Under the pieces are notes generated by a model that was not told the DNA's origin, ran no database searches, and was given only the letters and a program-made list of their open reading frames with translations. Positions 1 through 7,709 of a stretch of 17,284 bases of DNA are shown here, piece after piece (the first letter of the stretch is position 1; each line of letters opens with the position of its first letter). A program made the translations under genes and the position numbers. Source of the stretch: Actinocrinis sp046724665 (GTDB lineage Bacteria > Actinomycetota > Actinomycetes > Streptomycetales > Catenulisporaceae); contig JBKOWZ010000236.1 of the NCBI GenBank assembly GCA_046724665.1, positions 1 to 17,284 of the forward strand, written 5' to 3'.

Positions 1-903
1 CAGCAGGCGCGCTCCGGTGGCCAGCGCCGAGTAGCCCAGCAGGTTCTGGAGGTAGAGCACGACGTACAGCAGCACCGCGAACAGCGAGCCGTTCATCGTG
101 AACGCGGCGGCCAGGCCGCCGACGAAGGTGGGGATGCGGAAGAGCCGCAGGTCGAACATCGGCTCGGCGACCACGGTCTGCGCCAGCACGAAGCAGGCCA
201 GCAGCGCGCCGCCGGCGCTCAGCGCGATGAGCGCGCCGGTGTCGCCCCAGCTGGTCTCCCCGGCCCGGATCAGCCCGTAGACCACGCCGATCAGGCCCGC
301 GGTCAGCAGGGCGAAGCCGGCCAGGTCCGGCCGGCCGGGGCGGCGCGCCCGCGACTCCTCGACCCGCCAGCGGGTCACCGCCAGGGCGGCGACGCCGATC
401 GGGACGTTGACCAGGAAGATGCCGCGCCAGCTGATCCCGGTGGTGATCAGGCCGCCGAGGATCGGGCCGAGCGAGACCGCCAGCCCGGTGATCGCGCCCC
501 ACAGCCCGAAGGCGATCCCGCGGTCGCGGCCGCGGAAGCTGTGGCCGAGCAGCGCGAGCGAGGTGGCGAACATGATCGCGCCGCCGACGCCCTGGCCGGC
601 TCGGGAGAGGATCAGCATCAGCGGCGACTGCGCCAGGCCGCACAGCAGCGACCCGAGGGTGAAGACGACGAGGCCGATCGAGAACAGCCGCCGGCGTCCG
701 TAACGGTCCGCCAGCACGCCCGAGGTCAGCAGGATCGAGGCCAGCGCCAGCGCGTAGGCGTCCACCACCCACTGCACGTCGCCGAACCCCGCGTGCAGGG
801 CGCGCTGGATGTCCGGCAGCGCGACGATCACGATCGTGACGTCCAACAAGAGCATGAAGGTGCCGACGCACACCGCCAGCAGCGTCCACCATTTGCTCTG
901 CAC
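1..903 (-). CDS. DHA2-family MFS drug efflux transporter (3' end cut by window edge)
   Basis: Proton-driven multidrug efflux permease of the EmrB/QacA (14-helix, DHA2) type in the cytoplasmic membrane. The first 301 residues are visible and the frame is still open at position 1. The GTG start at 903 is fixed by a strong AGGAGGT ribosome site (911-917) seven bases upstream. Visible family marks are a first helix with LLLDVTIVIVALPDIQ, the loop 2-3 motif A as GVLADRYGRRR, and the antiporter motif C as LGPILGG followed by SWRGIFLVNVPIGV, which is standard in DHA2 proteins. It is divergent from the ABC exporter operon starting at 1093, so one 189 bp region may control two export systems. The substrate cannot be told. 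The family call is firm and the role in drug export is inferred. Confidence 0.9.
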   Translation of the reverse strand, partial: MQSKWWTLLAVCVGTFMLLLDVTIVIVALPDIQRALHAGFGDVQWVVDAYALALASILLTSGVLADRYGRRRLFSIGLVVFTLGSLLCGLAQSPLMLILSRAGQGVGGAIMFATSLALLGHSFRGRDRGIAFGLWGAITGLAVSLGPILGGLITTGISWRGIFLVNVPIGVAALAVTRWRVEESRARRPGRPDLAGFALLTAGLIGVVYGLIRAGETSWGDTGALIALSAGGALLACFVLAQTVVAEPMFDLRLFRIPTFVGGLAAAFTMNGSLFAVLLYVVLYLQNLLGYSALATGARLL

Positions 904-1092
904 GGCTGAGACCTCCTGATTCGTTCGACTGCGCCCGCCGTCCAGGGCTTCGGTGGCTTCGCGTACCCCGCGAGCCGGGAGTGAAGCGCGGCGCCGGAAG
1001 CGCGGTGAAAGCGGCGTGAAACAGCGGTGAATGCCGCGGCGCGCATCCTCGACGAGTCGCGGCACCAAGGCCGCGGTTACGGAAGGAATGTG
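904..1092. promoter_or_regulatory. Divergent promoter region between MFS and ABC exporter genes
   Basis: A 189 bp intergenic region must hold promoters in both directions. It contains the SARP-like direct repeats listed separately, a possible -10 (CATCCT, 1044-1049) for the plus-strand ABC operon, and a GGAAGG ribosome site at 1081-1086. No clear -35 is visible on the plus side. That would fit activator-dependent transcription, but this is inference. Confidence 0.5.
1005..1033 (+). promoter_or_regulatory. Three 7-bp direct repeats at 11-bp period (candidate SARP binding site)
   Basis: The sequence reads GTGAAAG (1005-1011), 4-bp spacer, GTGAAAC (1016-1022), 4-bp spacer, GTGAATG (1027-1033). 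A further GTGAAG lies at 981-986, out of register. Streptomyces antibiotic regulatory proteins bind heptameric direct repeats repeated every 11 bp just upstream of a -10 box. A -10-like CATCCT begins 10 bp after the last repeat. The nearest SARP-type gene is the regulator ending at 2842. The repeats are seen directly; the binding protein is inferred. Confidence 0.55.
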
Positions 1093-2079
1093 ATGACTCA
1101 CGCTGCATCGAGTCCGGCGATCACGGCGGCCGGGCTGCGCAAGTCGTTCGGGGAGAAGGTCGTGCTCGGCGGCGTCGATCTGAGCGTTGCCGAGGGGACG
1201 GTGTTCTGCCTGCTCGGCCCGAACGGAGCCGGCAAGACCACCACGGTGCAGATCCTGTCCACGCTGTTGCGCGCCGACGGCGGCGAGGTGCGCGTCATGG
1301 GCCGCGACCCGGCTCGCGAGCCGGACGCCGTGCGCGCCGCGATCGGCGTGACCGGCCAGTTCTCCGCGGTGGACGGCCTGCTGACCGGCCGGGAGAACCT
1401 GCTGCTGATGGCGGACCTGAACCACCTGCCGCGGGCCGAGGGGCGGCGGCGGGCCGAGGGGCTGCTCGGCGGCTTCGAGCTGGCCGACGCGGCGGATCGC
1501 AGGGCCGCGACCTACTCCGGCGGCATGCGCCGCCGGCTCGACCTGGCGATGACGCTGGTCGGCGAGCCGCGGGTGATCTTCCTCGACGAGCCGACCACCG
1601 GCCTCGACCCGCGCAGCCGCCGCACGATGTGGCAGATCGTGCGGGAGCTGGTGGACAGCGGCGTCACGATCTTCCTGACAACGCAGTACCTGGACGAGGC
1701 CGACGAGCTGGCCGACCGGATCGCAGTGCTCGATCACGGCGGGATCGTGGCCGCGGGGACCCCGGCGCAGCTCAAGGGCCGCGTCCCGGGCGGCCACATC
1801 CGGCTTCAGTTCGCTGACGACGACCGGCTGGCCGCGGCGGCGCGCGTCCTGGACGGCGCGGCGCGCGGCGAGGGCCTGTCGCTGAACGTGCCCGGCGACG
1901 CCGGGGTACGTGCGCTGCGGGAACTGCTCGGCCGGCTCGACGCCGCCGCGATCGAGGTCGAGGGGCTGTCCGTGCACACGCCGGACCTCGACGACGTCTT
2001 CTTCGCGCTCACCGGCCGCCCGACCACCGAGAACCAGACCACTGAGAACGAGTCCGAGCAGAAGGAGACCGTCCGATGA
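1093..2079 (+). CDS. ABC exporter ATP-binding protein, DrrA-like
   Basis: ATPase subunit (328 aa) of a daunorubicin-resistance-type ABC exporter, acting on the inner face of the membrane. Visible motifs are Walker A GPNGAGKT (residues 42-49), signature YSGGMRRRLDLAM, Walker B VIFLDEPTTGLD, and the C-terminal LDDVFFALTGR that is typical of DrrA proteins. I chose ATG 1093 because GGAAGG (1081-1086) lies six bases upstream and conserved homology begins a few residues later. The frame stays open to 1027, but that extension has no ribosome site and would run into the promoter repeats. The stop overlaps the permease start (ATGA at 2076-2079), indicating translational coupling and a two-gene operon. 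Substrates of this family are usually hydrophobic natural products; the actual one is unknown. Confidence 0.93.
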   Translation: MTHAASSPAITAAGLRKSFGEKVVLGGVDLSVAEGTVFCLLGPNGAGKTTTVQILSTLLRADGGEVRVMGRDPAREPDAVRAAIGVTGQFSAVDGLLTGRENLLLMADLNHLPRAEGRRRAEGLLGGFELADAADRRAATYSGGMRRRLDLAMTLVGEPRVIFLDEPTTGLDPRSRRTMWQIVRELVDSGVTIFLTTQYLDEADELADRIAVLDHGGIVAAGTPAQLKGRVPGGHIRLQFADDDRLAAAARVLDGAARGEGLSLNVPGDAGVRALRELLGRLDAAAIEVEGLSVHTPDLDDVFFALTGRPTTENQTTENESEQKETVR

Positions 2080-2864
2080 GCAGCCTTGCCTTTGCCGCGC
2101 GCGACTCGGCGACGATGCTGCGGCGCAATCTGCTGCACACGGTGCGCTACCCGGTGACGATCGTGGTGACCCTCGCCGTGCCGGCGATGCTGTTGCTGCT
2201 GTTCGTCGGGGTCTTCGGCGGCGCGCTGGGCGCCGGCCTCGGGACCGTGCCGTCGGGCGGCAAGTACATCGACTACGTCGTGCCGGGCATCCTGCTGATG
2301 AGCGTCGGCTACGGTGCGTCGTCCACGACGCTGGCGGTGAACCGGGACATGACCGAGGGAATCATCGCGCGCTTCCGTACCATGGCGATCTCCCGCGGCT
2401 CGGTGCTGACCGGGCATGTCGTCGCGGCCCTGATCCGCACGATGATCAGCGCGGTGCTGCTCGTGGGAGTCGCGCTGCTGATGGGCTACCGCTCCGGCGC
2501 CGACGCCGGCCGGTGGCTCGCGGCGGCGGGGCTGATCGCGCTGCTCACCCTCGCGCTGAGCTGGCTCGCGGTCGCGATCGGCCTGGCCGCCCCGAACGCC
2601 GAGGGCACCAGCGGCTTCACCCTGATCGTGCAGCTGCTGCCGTTCGTCAGCAGCGCGTTCGTGCCGACCGGCACGATGTCGGGGGCGGTGCGCTGGTTCG
2701 CGCACAACCAGCCGTTCACACCGGTCATCGACACACTGCGCGGACTGCTGACCGGCGCGCCGATCGGGCACAGCGGCGTGATCGCCGTCGCGTGGTGCAC
2801 CGGGCTCGCAGTGCTCGGATACCTTTGGGCTGGGGCGCTGTTCAGGAAGGGCTCGGCTCGGTGA
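2076..2864 (+). CDS. ABC-2 type exporter permease, DrrB-like
   Basis: Membrane subunit (262 aa) that pairs with the upstream ATPase. Six hydrophobic segments can be seen at about residues 30-55, 66-91, 111-139, 149-175, 182-205 and 235-258, the ABC2_membrane layout. The stretch FVSSAFVPTGTM followed by NQPFTPVIDTLRGLL is characteristic of DrrB-type permeases. Translation starts inside the ATPase stop (ATGA). The 3' end overlaps by 23 bp the 3' end of the convergent SARP-type regulator, so read-through from either side would make antisense RNA to the other. Length is normal for the family (250-290 aa), with no sign of damage. Confidence 0.92.
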   Translation: MSSLAFAARDSATMLRRNLLHTVRYPVTIVVTLAVPAMLLLLFVGVFGGALGAGLGTVPSGGKYIDYVVPGILLMSVGYGASSTTLAVNRDMTEGIIARFRTMAISRGSVLTGHVVAALIRTMISAVLLVGVALLMGYRSGADAGRWLAAAGLIALLTLALSWLAVAIGLAAPNAEGTSGFTLIVQLLPFVSSAFVPTGTMSGAVRWFAHNQPFTPVIDTLRGLLTGAPIGHSGVIAVAWCTGLAVLGYLWAGALFRKGSAR

Positions 2865-5800
2865 GCGGCCCGGCGAGCGGCTCAGTGAACTGATCGCGGG
2901 CCCGCACGGCGGCGGACGCGGCGGCCCGCAGGCCGTCCGCGTCGAGGCCGGCGTATGCCGATACCGCTTCGGTGTACGCCGGCCGGTCCGCTTGTTCGGC
3001 GAGGCGGCGAATCCCGGCGGCGGACATCGTCGGCTGGAAACCGCGGTTGAACCGGAAACGCTCGGCCAGCGCGACCATGCGCGCCCCCGACCCGGTGGCG
3101 CTCGCGTCGCCGGTGCGCCGACCGCGGTCGAGGTCCAGCACGGCCAGCGCCAGCAGCATCGTCCCGCAGATCGGGAAGTCCTCGTAAGACATCGGTGACC
3201 CGCCGACGGTGTCCGCGATCAGCTGTGACGCGGCGCGCGGCAGGCGGCCGGCGAGCGCCCCGACCAGGGCGAGCCGGCCGTGACGCGCGTGGGCGATCAC
3301 GGCCATCGCCTCGACTTCGAGCGTCCAGAGCCGCGTCTGCGACAGCTCGCCGCCGCGGGCCCGGCTGCCCGGGTCGCGCAGCGCGTCGGCGGCCTGCCGC
3401 CACAGGCGTAGTCCGTCCTCGGTTTCGCCGCGAGCCAACAGGATCTCCGCGCGCGCGGCGGCGTCGAACATCGGCAGCCCGGCGCCCTCGCCGCCGTCCT
3501 CGCGCAGCGTCAGCTCCAACCACTGCTCCGCCTCGTCGATGGCGTTGCGTTGCAGGTTGGCCAGCACCATCGCACTGCGGACCCGGGCCGCGCTGGATCC
3601 GGTCTCGAACGCGTTGAGCCCCGGCAACTCGTCCAGAGCCGCGAGTGTCGCCGCGAAGTGCTCGTGCGCCTCGTCGCCCCGGCCGAGTTCCAGGCACAGC
3701 TCACCGATCCGGCTGTGGGTCACGACCCGGAACCACGGGAACTGCCGGTGGTAGCCCTCCAGGGCCGCGAGCGTGCGCCGCGCCGCCTTCAGTGCGCTGT
3801 CCGGATCGTTGACGCTCTGCCACACGAAGCCGGCCACGGTGTTGGCCATCGCCGCAAGCAGCGGCTCGTCGCTTTCGCACAGCAGTTGCAGCGCAGGGAG
3901 CTGCTCGCCGCGCGCCTCGGCCAGGGTCGCGAGCACGACTGCGGTCGCCCGCGCCGGAGCGTCGGGCGGGGCCGGGGGCAGTCGCCGCAGGGTGACCAGG
4001 GCGCGCGCGGCGGCGGGCTGCTGGAGGATCAGGGCGCTGACCGCCGCCAGCACCGCGGCGGTCCTGGCGACCTCGACGAAGCCCGGTTCGGGCCGCATGT
4101 GCGAGAGCGGCCCCGCGCTCTGCCCGGTCAGCGAGGCCATCCGTGCGAAGTCGGCCTCGAACATCCACAGGCCGCCGAGTACGGCGCACGCCGCCGCGAC
4201 GGACGCACCGTCCTCGCGCTCGAGTCCGAGCCGCAGCGCCAGCAGCAGGTTCTCCTGTTCGTCCCTGGTCCGCGCGGCGGACGTGACCAGGTCCGGCCCG
4301 AACAGCGACTCATGGTGTGCCAGGCCGAAATCGCGTGCCCAGGCGAGGAACCGGCTGGTCACCCGGTCGTCCTCACCGGCCTCCCGGCGGCGTGCCGCAC
4401 CGAACTCGCGCACGGTCTCCAGCATCCGAAAGCGCGTGCCTGATCCGGCGTCAGCCGCTTGGAGCAGCGACTGGCCGACCAGGTGCTCAAGAACCTGCAA
4501 CACGTCCACGTCGTCCGCGCCGAGCAGGTGCTGCGCGGCGTCGGAGGTGAACCCGCCGGGAAAGATCGACAAGGCGCGCATCGCCGCCTGTCCATCCGCG
4601 GCGAGCAGGTTCCAGCTCCAGTCGATGACCGCGTGCAGGGTGCGATGCCGCTCCGGCGCGTCGGGCGCGGCGCCGCGCAATAGCGTGAAGCGGTCGTCCA
4701 GGCGCCTGGCGATCTCGGCCACCGACATGACCCGCACCCGCGCCGCCGCCAGCTCCACCGCCAGCGGTAGTCCGTCAAGGCGGCCGCACAGCTCGCGCAC
4801 CACGTCCGCGGGCAGTTCGACTCCGGGCCGCGCCGCGTTCGCCCGCTGCCGGAACAGCTCGGCACTGGTCGCCGGGCTCAGCTGCGGCAGCGGATATACG
4901 GACTCCGACGACAGGCCGAGCGGGGCGCGGCTCGTGGTCAGCACCCGTACGTCCTCGCTGCGCGCCACCAGGTCGCGCACCAACTCGGTCACGCCGCGCA
5001 CGACGTGCTCGCAGTTGTCCAGCACCAGCAGCGCCGGGCCCGGGCCGAGAGCGGCGATGATGCCGGTGACCGCGTCCGCCGCGGCAGCACGCTGGCCGAC
5101 CGGCGCGCGTCCACGCTCCCCGACGCCGAGCACGGATGCGACCTCGCCGACCACATCGGCGTCAGTGGAGACCGCGGCGAGCGCGACCAGATGAACCACG
5201 CGCTGCTGTGCCTCGCGGGCGACGGCGTGCGCCATCCGGGTCTTGCCCAGCCCTCCGGCGCCGATGATCGAGACCACGCGCGATGTCCGTAGCAGCTCGA
5301 TCACCGCGGCGACGTCGCCGTCCCGGCCAAGCAACGTGTTGGGTTCGTGCAGGACGCCGCGCCGCACGACCGGCCTTTCGCGCTCCAGCAACTGCTGGTG
5401 CACCCGCTGCAACTGCGGCCCCGGATCGCTGCCCAACTGCTCGCGCAGCCCGCGCCGGTACGCGTCGTACCTGGCCAGCGCGGCAGACGGTCCGAGCGTC
5501 GCGGCCTCGCACAGCAGCAGCTGCGCCAAGACCTCCTCGTCGCGCGGATTCTCGCGAATCAGCTCCCTGAGCGCCTCGGCCGCCTCGGCGTGGCGACCGA
5601 GCCGGGCAAGCGCCAACGCGCGTGCGCGCACCAGTGTCCGGTATGTCGAAGCCCGCGCCGCGCGAAGCTCAGCCACCGGATCGCCGTACTCGGCCTGCCC
5701 GCTCGGCGCCGCGTCCCACAGTGCCAGGCCGGCATCCACCTGCGTGAGCACGCCCGCGTGGTCGCCGGAGCGTGCGTACCGCGCGGCTGCCGATGTACAC

Positions 5801-6096
5801 GCCAGCACCGCAGCGGCGTCAACCTGCTCCTCGCGCAGCGTGAGCCGGTAACCGGTCGGCGTGCTGGCGATGACATCCGCGCCCAGCTGCGCCCGCGCGC
5901 GGGAAACCAGCACCTGTAACGCCCGAGTCGGATGCTCCGGCTGCGAGTCCGGCCACAGCCCGTCAACCAGCTTTGCGGTACTACAGCCTGCGCGCAGGTC
6001 CTCGGCCAGCAGCGCGAGCAGGCCGCCCAGCCGCACCCCGGCGATCTCCCGCCCACGGAAGGTCACCCGTCGCAACAGCACCAGCTCAACGCCCAC
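2842..6096 (-). CDS. AfsR/SARP-type regulator with BTAD, NB-ARC ATPase and TPR-like tail
   Basis: Large (1084 aa) cytoplasmic transcriptional regulator. An OmpR-type winged helix covers about residues 1-75 (KLVDGLWPDSQPEHP then ALQVLVSRARAQLG). A BTAD domain spans 80-235, and an NB-ARC/STAND ATPase follows with Walker A GAGGLGKT (279-286, Lys285), Walker B LLVLDNCEHV (Asp360) and GLPLA (442-446). The rest is helical, TPR-like. The GTG start at 6096 is forced because an in-frame TAG lies four codons upstream. No Shine-Dalgarno is visible, so translation may be leaderless. Leu60, in the DNA-binding domain, is encoded by TTA (5917-5919), the rare bldA-dependent codon. It converges on the DrrAB-type operon; from memory, this regulator subfamily often sits beside such exporters, so it probably controls the exporter pair and the MFS gene. 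The inducing ligand is unknown. Confidence 0.9.
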   Translation of the reverse strand: MGVELVLLRRVTFRGREIAGVRLGGLLALLAEDLRAGCSTAKLVDGLWPDSQPEHPTRALQVLVSRARAQLGADVIASTPTGYRLTLREEQVDAAAVLACTSAAARYARSGDHAGVLTQVDAGLALWDAAPSGQAEYGDPVAELRAARASTYRTLVRARALALARLGRHAEAAEALRELIRENPRDEEVLAQLLLCEAATLGPSAALARYDAYRRGLREQLGSDPGPQLQRVHQQLLERERPVVRRGVLHEPNTLLGRDGDVAAVIELLRTSRVVSIIGAGGLGKTRMAHAVAREAQQRVVHLVALAAVSTDADVVGEVASVLGVGERGRAPVGQRAAAADAVTGIIAALGPGPALLVLDNCEHVVRGVTELVRDLVARSEDVRVLTTSRAPLGLSSESVYPLPQLSPATSAELFRQRANAARPGVELPADVVRELCGRLDGLPLAVELAAARVRVMSVAEIARRLDDRFTLLRGAAPDAPERHRTLHAVIDWSWNLLAADGQAAMRALSIFPGGFTSDAAQHLLGADDVDVLQVLEHLVGQSLLQAADAGSGTRFRMLETVREFGAARRREAGEDDRVTSRFLAWARDFGLAHHESLFGPDLVTSAARTRDEQENLLLALRLGLEREDGASVAAACAVLGGLWMFEADFARMASLTGQSAGPLSHMRPEPGFVEVARTAAVLAAVSALILQQPAAARALVTLRRLPPAPPDAPARATAVVLATLAEARGEQLPALQLLCESDEPLLAAMANTVAGFVWQSVNDPDSALKAARRTLAALEGYHRQFPWFRVVTHSRIGELCLELGRGDEAHEHFAATLAALDELPGLNAFETGSSAARVRSAMVLANLQRNAIDEAEQWLELTLREDGGEGAGLPMFDAAARAEILLARGETEDGLRLWRQAADALRDPGSRARGGELSQTRLWTLEVEAMAVIAHARHGRLALVGALAGRLPRAASQLIADTVGGSPMSYEDFPICGTMLLALAVLDLDRGRRTGDASATGSGARMVALAERFRFNRGFQPTMSAAGIRRLAEQADRPAYTEAVSAYAGLDADGLRAAASAAVRARDQFTEPLAGPLTEPSPS

Positions 6097-6459
6097 CGCA
6101 GCAGGCTAACGCGTCGGTTGCGAGATCCAGCCGCCTTGCGCCGCAGCTTCAAGATCCCGCCGCCGAGGATCATCCGGTGGACGCGGGCGACGCCGCGCGA
6201 GCCGTAGTGCTGGCGGCGGCGGTGAAACTCCTAGGTCTGCGATGGCTGGATGAATCGTTTCATTGAAGCAACCTAGATCTCTCTCGACCCTGTCCAGGGG
6301 TCAGTACATAGGCATGCGGGATGATCAAACGGCTATGACGGTTGGACCCTTTCAAGCTCCGACTCCGCGCGGCCCTGGCCTACCATGTGAGCGACGTGAC
6401 CGGCCGTGAGCGTGCGGTCGTCGATGAGGTTCGGTTCGGCGAGCTGACGAGGAGCTGCC
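6097..6459. promoter_or_regulatory. 363 bp intergenic region between divergent regulator genes
   Basis: Separates the SARP-type regulator (minus) from the LacI gene (plus) and must hold both promoters. Visible elements are an operator-like TGAATCGTTTCA (6251-6262), a near-palindrome CCCTGTCCAGGG (6288-6299) followed by GGTC, a -10-like TACCAT (6381-6386) suited to the LacI gene but without a good -35, and the LacI ribosome site GAGGAG (6449-6454). Short open frames on both strands in 6063-6266 have no start signal and I do not call them genes. Confidence 0.5.
6251..6262. promoter_or_regulatory. LacI-type operator-like palindrome upstream of LacI gene
   Basis: TGAATCGTTTCA matches the CG-centred palindrome TGAAACGTTTCA, a common LacI-family operator form, at all but one base. 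It lies about 200 bp upstream of the LacI gene start. A near copy, TGAATCGTTCA, occurs on the minus strand at 7548-7558 just after the gene. Autoregulation is plausible but inferred. Confidence 0.4.
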
Positions 6460-7485
6460 TTGGCGCGCATGGTGGGCATCAAGGATGTGGCGCGCCAGGC
6501 CGGCGTGTCGGTCGGCACGGTCTCCAACGTGATCAACCGGCCGGACCTGGTCTCCGAGCAGACCCGCGTGCGAGTGCAGGCGGCGATCGACCTGCTCGGC
6601 TTCGTGCGCAGCGAGTCCGCCCGGCAGCTGCGCGCCGGGCGCAGCCGGATCGTGGCGATGCTGGTGCTGGACATGACCAACCCGTTCTTCGTGCAGGTGG
6701 CGCGGGGCGCCGAGCGCGAGGCGCGGGCCGCGGGACTCGGCGTGATGCTGTGCAACAGCGCGCAGGATCCGGGCGAGGAGGCCGAGTACCTCGCCCTGTT
6801 CGCCGAGCAGCGGGTACGCGGCGTGCTGGTCACCCCGGCCGATCCGACCGGCGCGAACCTCGCCGTCTTCCGCCGCCGCGAGATCCCGTTCGTGCTGGTT
6901 GACCGGTCCGCGCCGGTGGGGGAGTGCTGCTCGGTGTCCGTGGACGACGTCGCCGGCGGCTACCTCGCGGCCGACCACCTGCTCGGCGCGGGCCACACCG
7001 CGGTCACGTATGTCAGCGGGCCGATGCACCTGGCGCAGTGCCGTGACCGGCGCACCGGAGCGCTGGCAGCGCTGACCGATCGCGCGCTGCCCGAGGACGC
7101 GCTCACGCACATCGAGGTTCCGCGCCTGGACGTGAGCGCCGGCCGCGAGGCCGGCGCCCGGCTGCTCAGCCTGTCGCGTCGGCCGACTGCGGTGTTTTGC
7201 GCGAACGACCTGCTCGCCTTCGGCGTGCTCCAGGCGCTCTACTCGGCGGGGATGGCGGTGCCCGAGGACATCGCGCTGGTCGGCTACGACGACATCGAGT
7301 TCGCCGCGGCCGCCGCCGTACCGCTGACCTCGGTACGCCAGCCGGCCATGGAGATCGGGCGCACGGCCGCGACGCTGCTGCTGGAGGAGACCGGCGACGA
7401 GCCGTCCGCGCACACGCACCAGCGCGTCGTGCTCCAGCCCGAACTGATCGCCCGCGAATCGACCGGCCACTTCTCGCGGCCGTGA
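6460..7485 (+). CDS. LacI-family transcriptional repressor
   Basis: Dimeric sugar-responsive repressor (341 aa). The N-terminal helix-turn-helix reads IKDVARQAGVSVGTVSNVIN, followed by the hinge helix SARQLRAGRS and a periplasmic-binding-protein-like effector domain (IVAMLVLDMTNPFFVQVARG at its start, GYDDIEFAAAAAVPLTSVRQ near its end). The TTG start at 6460 has GAGGAG five bases upstream (6449-6454); an ATG at 6469 is the alternative but would sit 14 bases from that site. The stop codon TGA (7483-7485) is part of an operator-like TGAAACGTTTAA. LacI proteins in actinobacteria mostly repress polysaccharide-use genes, and the secreted GH43 arabinanase 2 kb downstream is the likely target. The effector sugar cannot be read from the sequence. 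Confidence 0.93.
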   Translation: MARMVGIKDVARQAGVSVGTVSNVINRPDLVSEQTRVRVQAAIDLLGFVRSESARQLRAGRSRIVAMLVLDMTNPFFVQVARGAEREARAAGLGVMLCNSAQDPGEEAEYLALFAEQRVRGVLVTPADPTGANLAVFRRREIPFVLVDRSAPVGECCSVSVDDVAGGYLAADHLLGAGHTAVTYVSGPMHLAQCRDRRTGALAALTDRALPEDALTHIEVPRLDVSAGREAGARLLSLSRRPTAVFCANDLLAFGVLQALYSAGMAVPEDIALVGYDDIEFAAAAAVPLTSVRQPAMEIGRTAATLLLEETGDEPSAHTHQRVVLQPELIARESTGHFSRP

Positions 7486-7494
7486 AACGTTTAA
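7483..7494. promoter_or_regulatory. LacI-type operator-like palindrome at the LacI stop codon
   Basis: TGAAACGTTTAA differs from the palindrome TGAAACGTTTCA by one base and includes the stop codon of the LacI gene. A second hyphenated palindrome, TGAACGATTCA, follows at 7548-7558. Both precede a region that has no intact plus-strand gene, suggesting that the gene they once served has been lost or rearranged. Confidence 0.4.
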
Positions 7495-7615
7495 AGCCCG
7501 GAATCGCGCGATACGGCGCGCAAGACGCCGGTGGTCGGAGGCAAGGATGAACGATTCAACCGACGTGGGTGCAGGGCGTCCATCGCCGGGGCACCACTCG
7601 TGTCCGTCCACCGCG

Positions 7616-7693
7616 ATGTACGCCGGTCACGAAGTTCGTGGTGGTGATCGGGTGCGCCCCGGTCGCCTGCACTGTGCCCATGAAGTCGGCGAG
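7616..7693 (-). pseudogene. Remnant of a carbohydrate-active protein gene (arabinofuranosidase/CBM-like fragment)
   Basis: Between the LacI gene and the GNAT stop, one minus-strand frame reads LADFMGTVQATGAHPITTTN then FVTG. This resembles the FM..V...GA.P.ITVNYGTG block found in alpha-L-arabinofuranosidase-like and other extracellular carbohydrate-active proteins, as recalled from family knowledge. No start codon of its own and no matching sequence on either side is visible; the frame ends at 7556 without further similarity. It is therefore at most a short decayed piece. A chance match is possible because only about 24 residues are involved. The rest of 7486-7709 holds only the two operator-like sites. 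Confidence 0.35.
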
Positions 7694-7709
7694 GCTGGCG
7701 GTCGCCGCG

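Noticed and set aside
6063..6230. Minus-strand short frame with FHRRRQHYGSRGVARVHRMI, vaguely like a transposase or glycosyltransferase tail
   Set aside because: It is bounded by stops, has no start signal, overlaps the regulator start, and fits two unrelated families equally poorly. Too short to assign.
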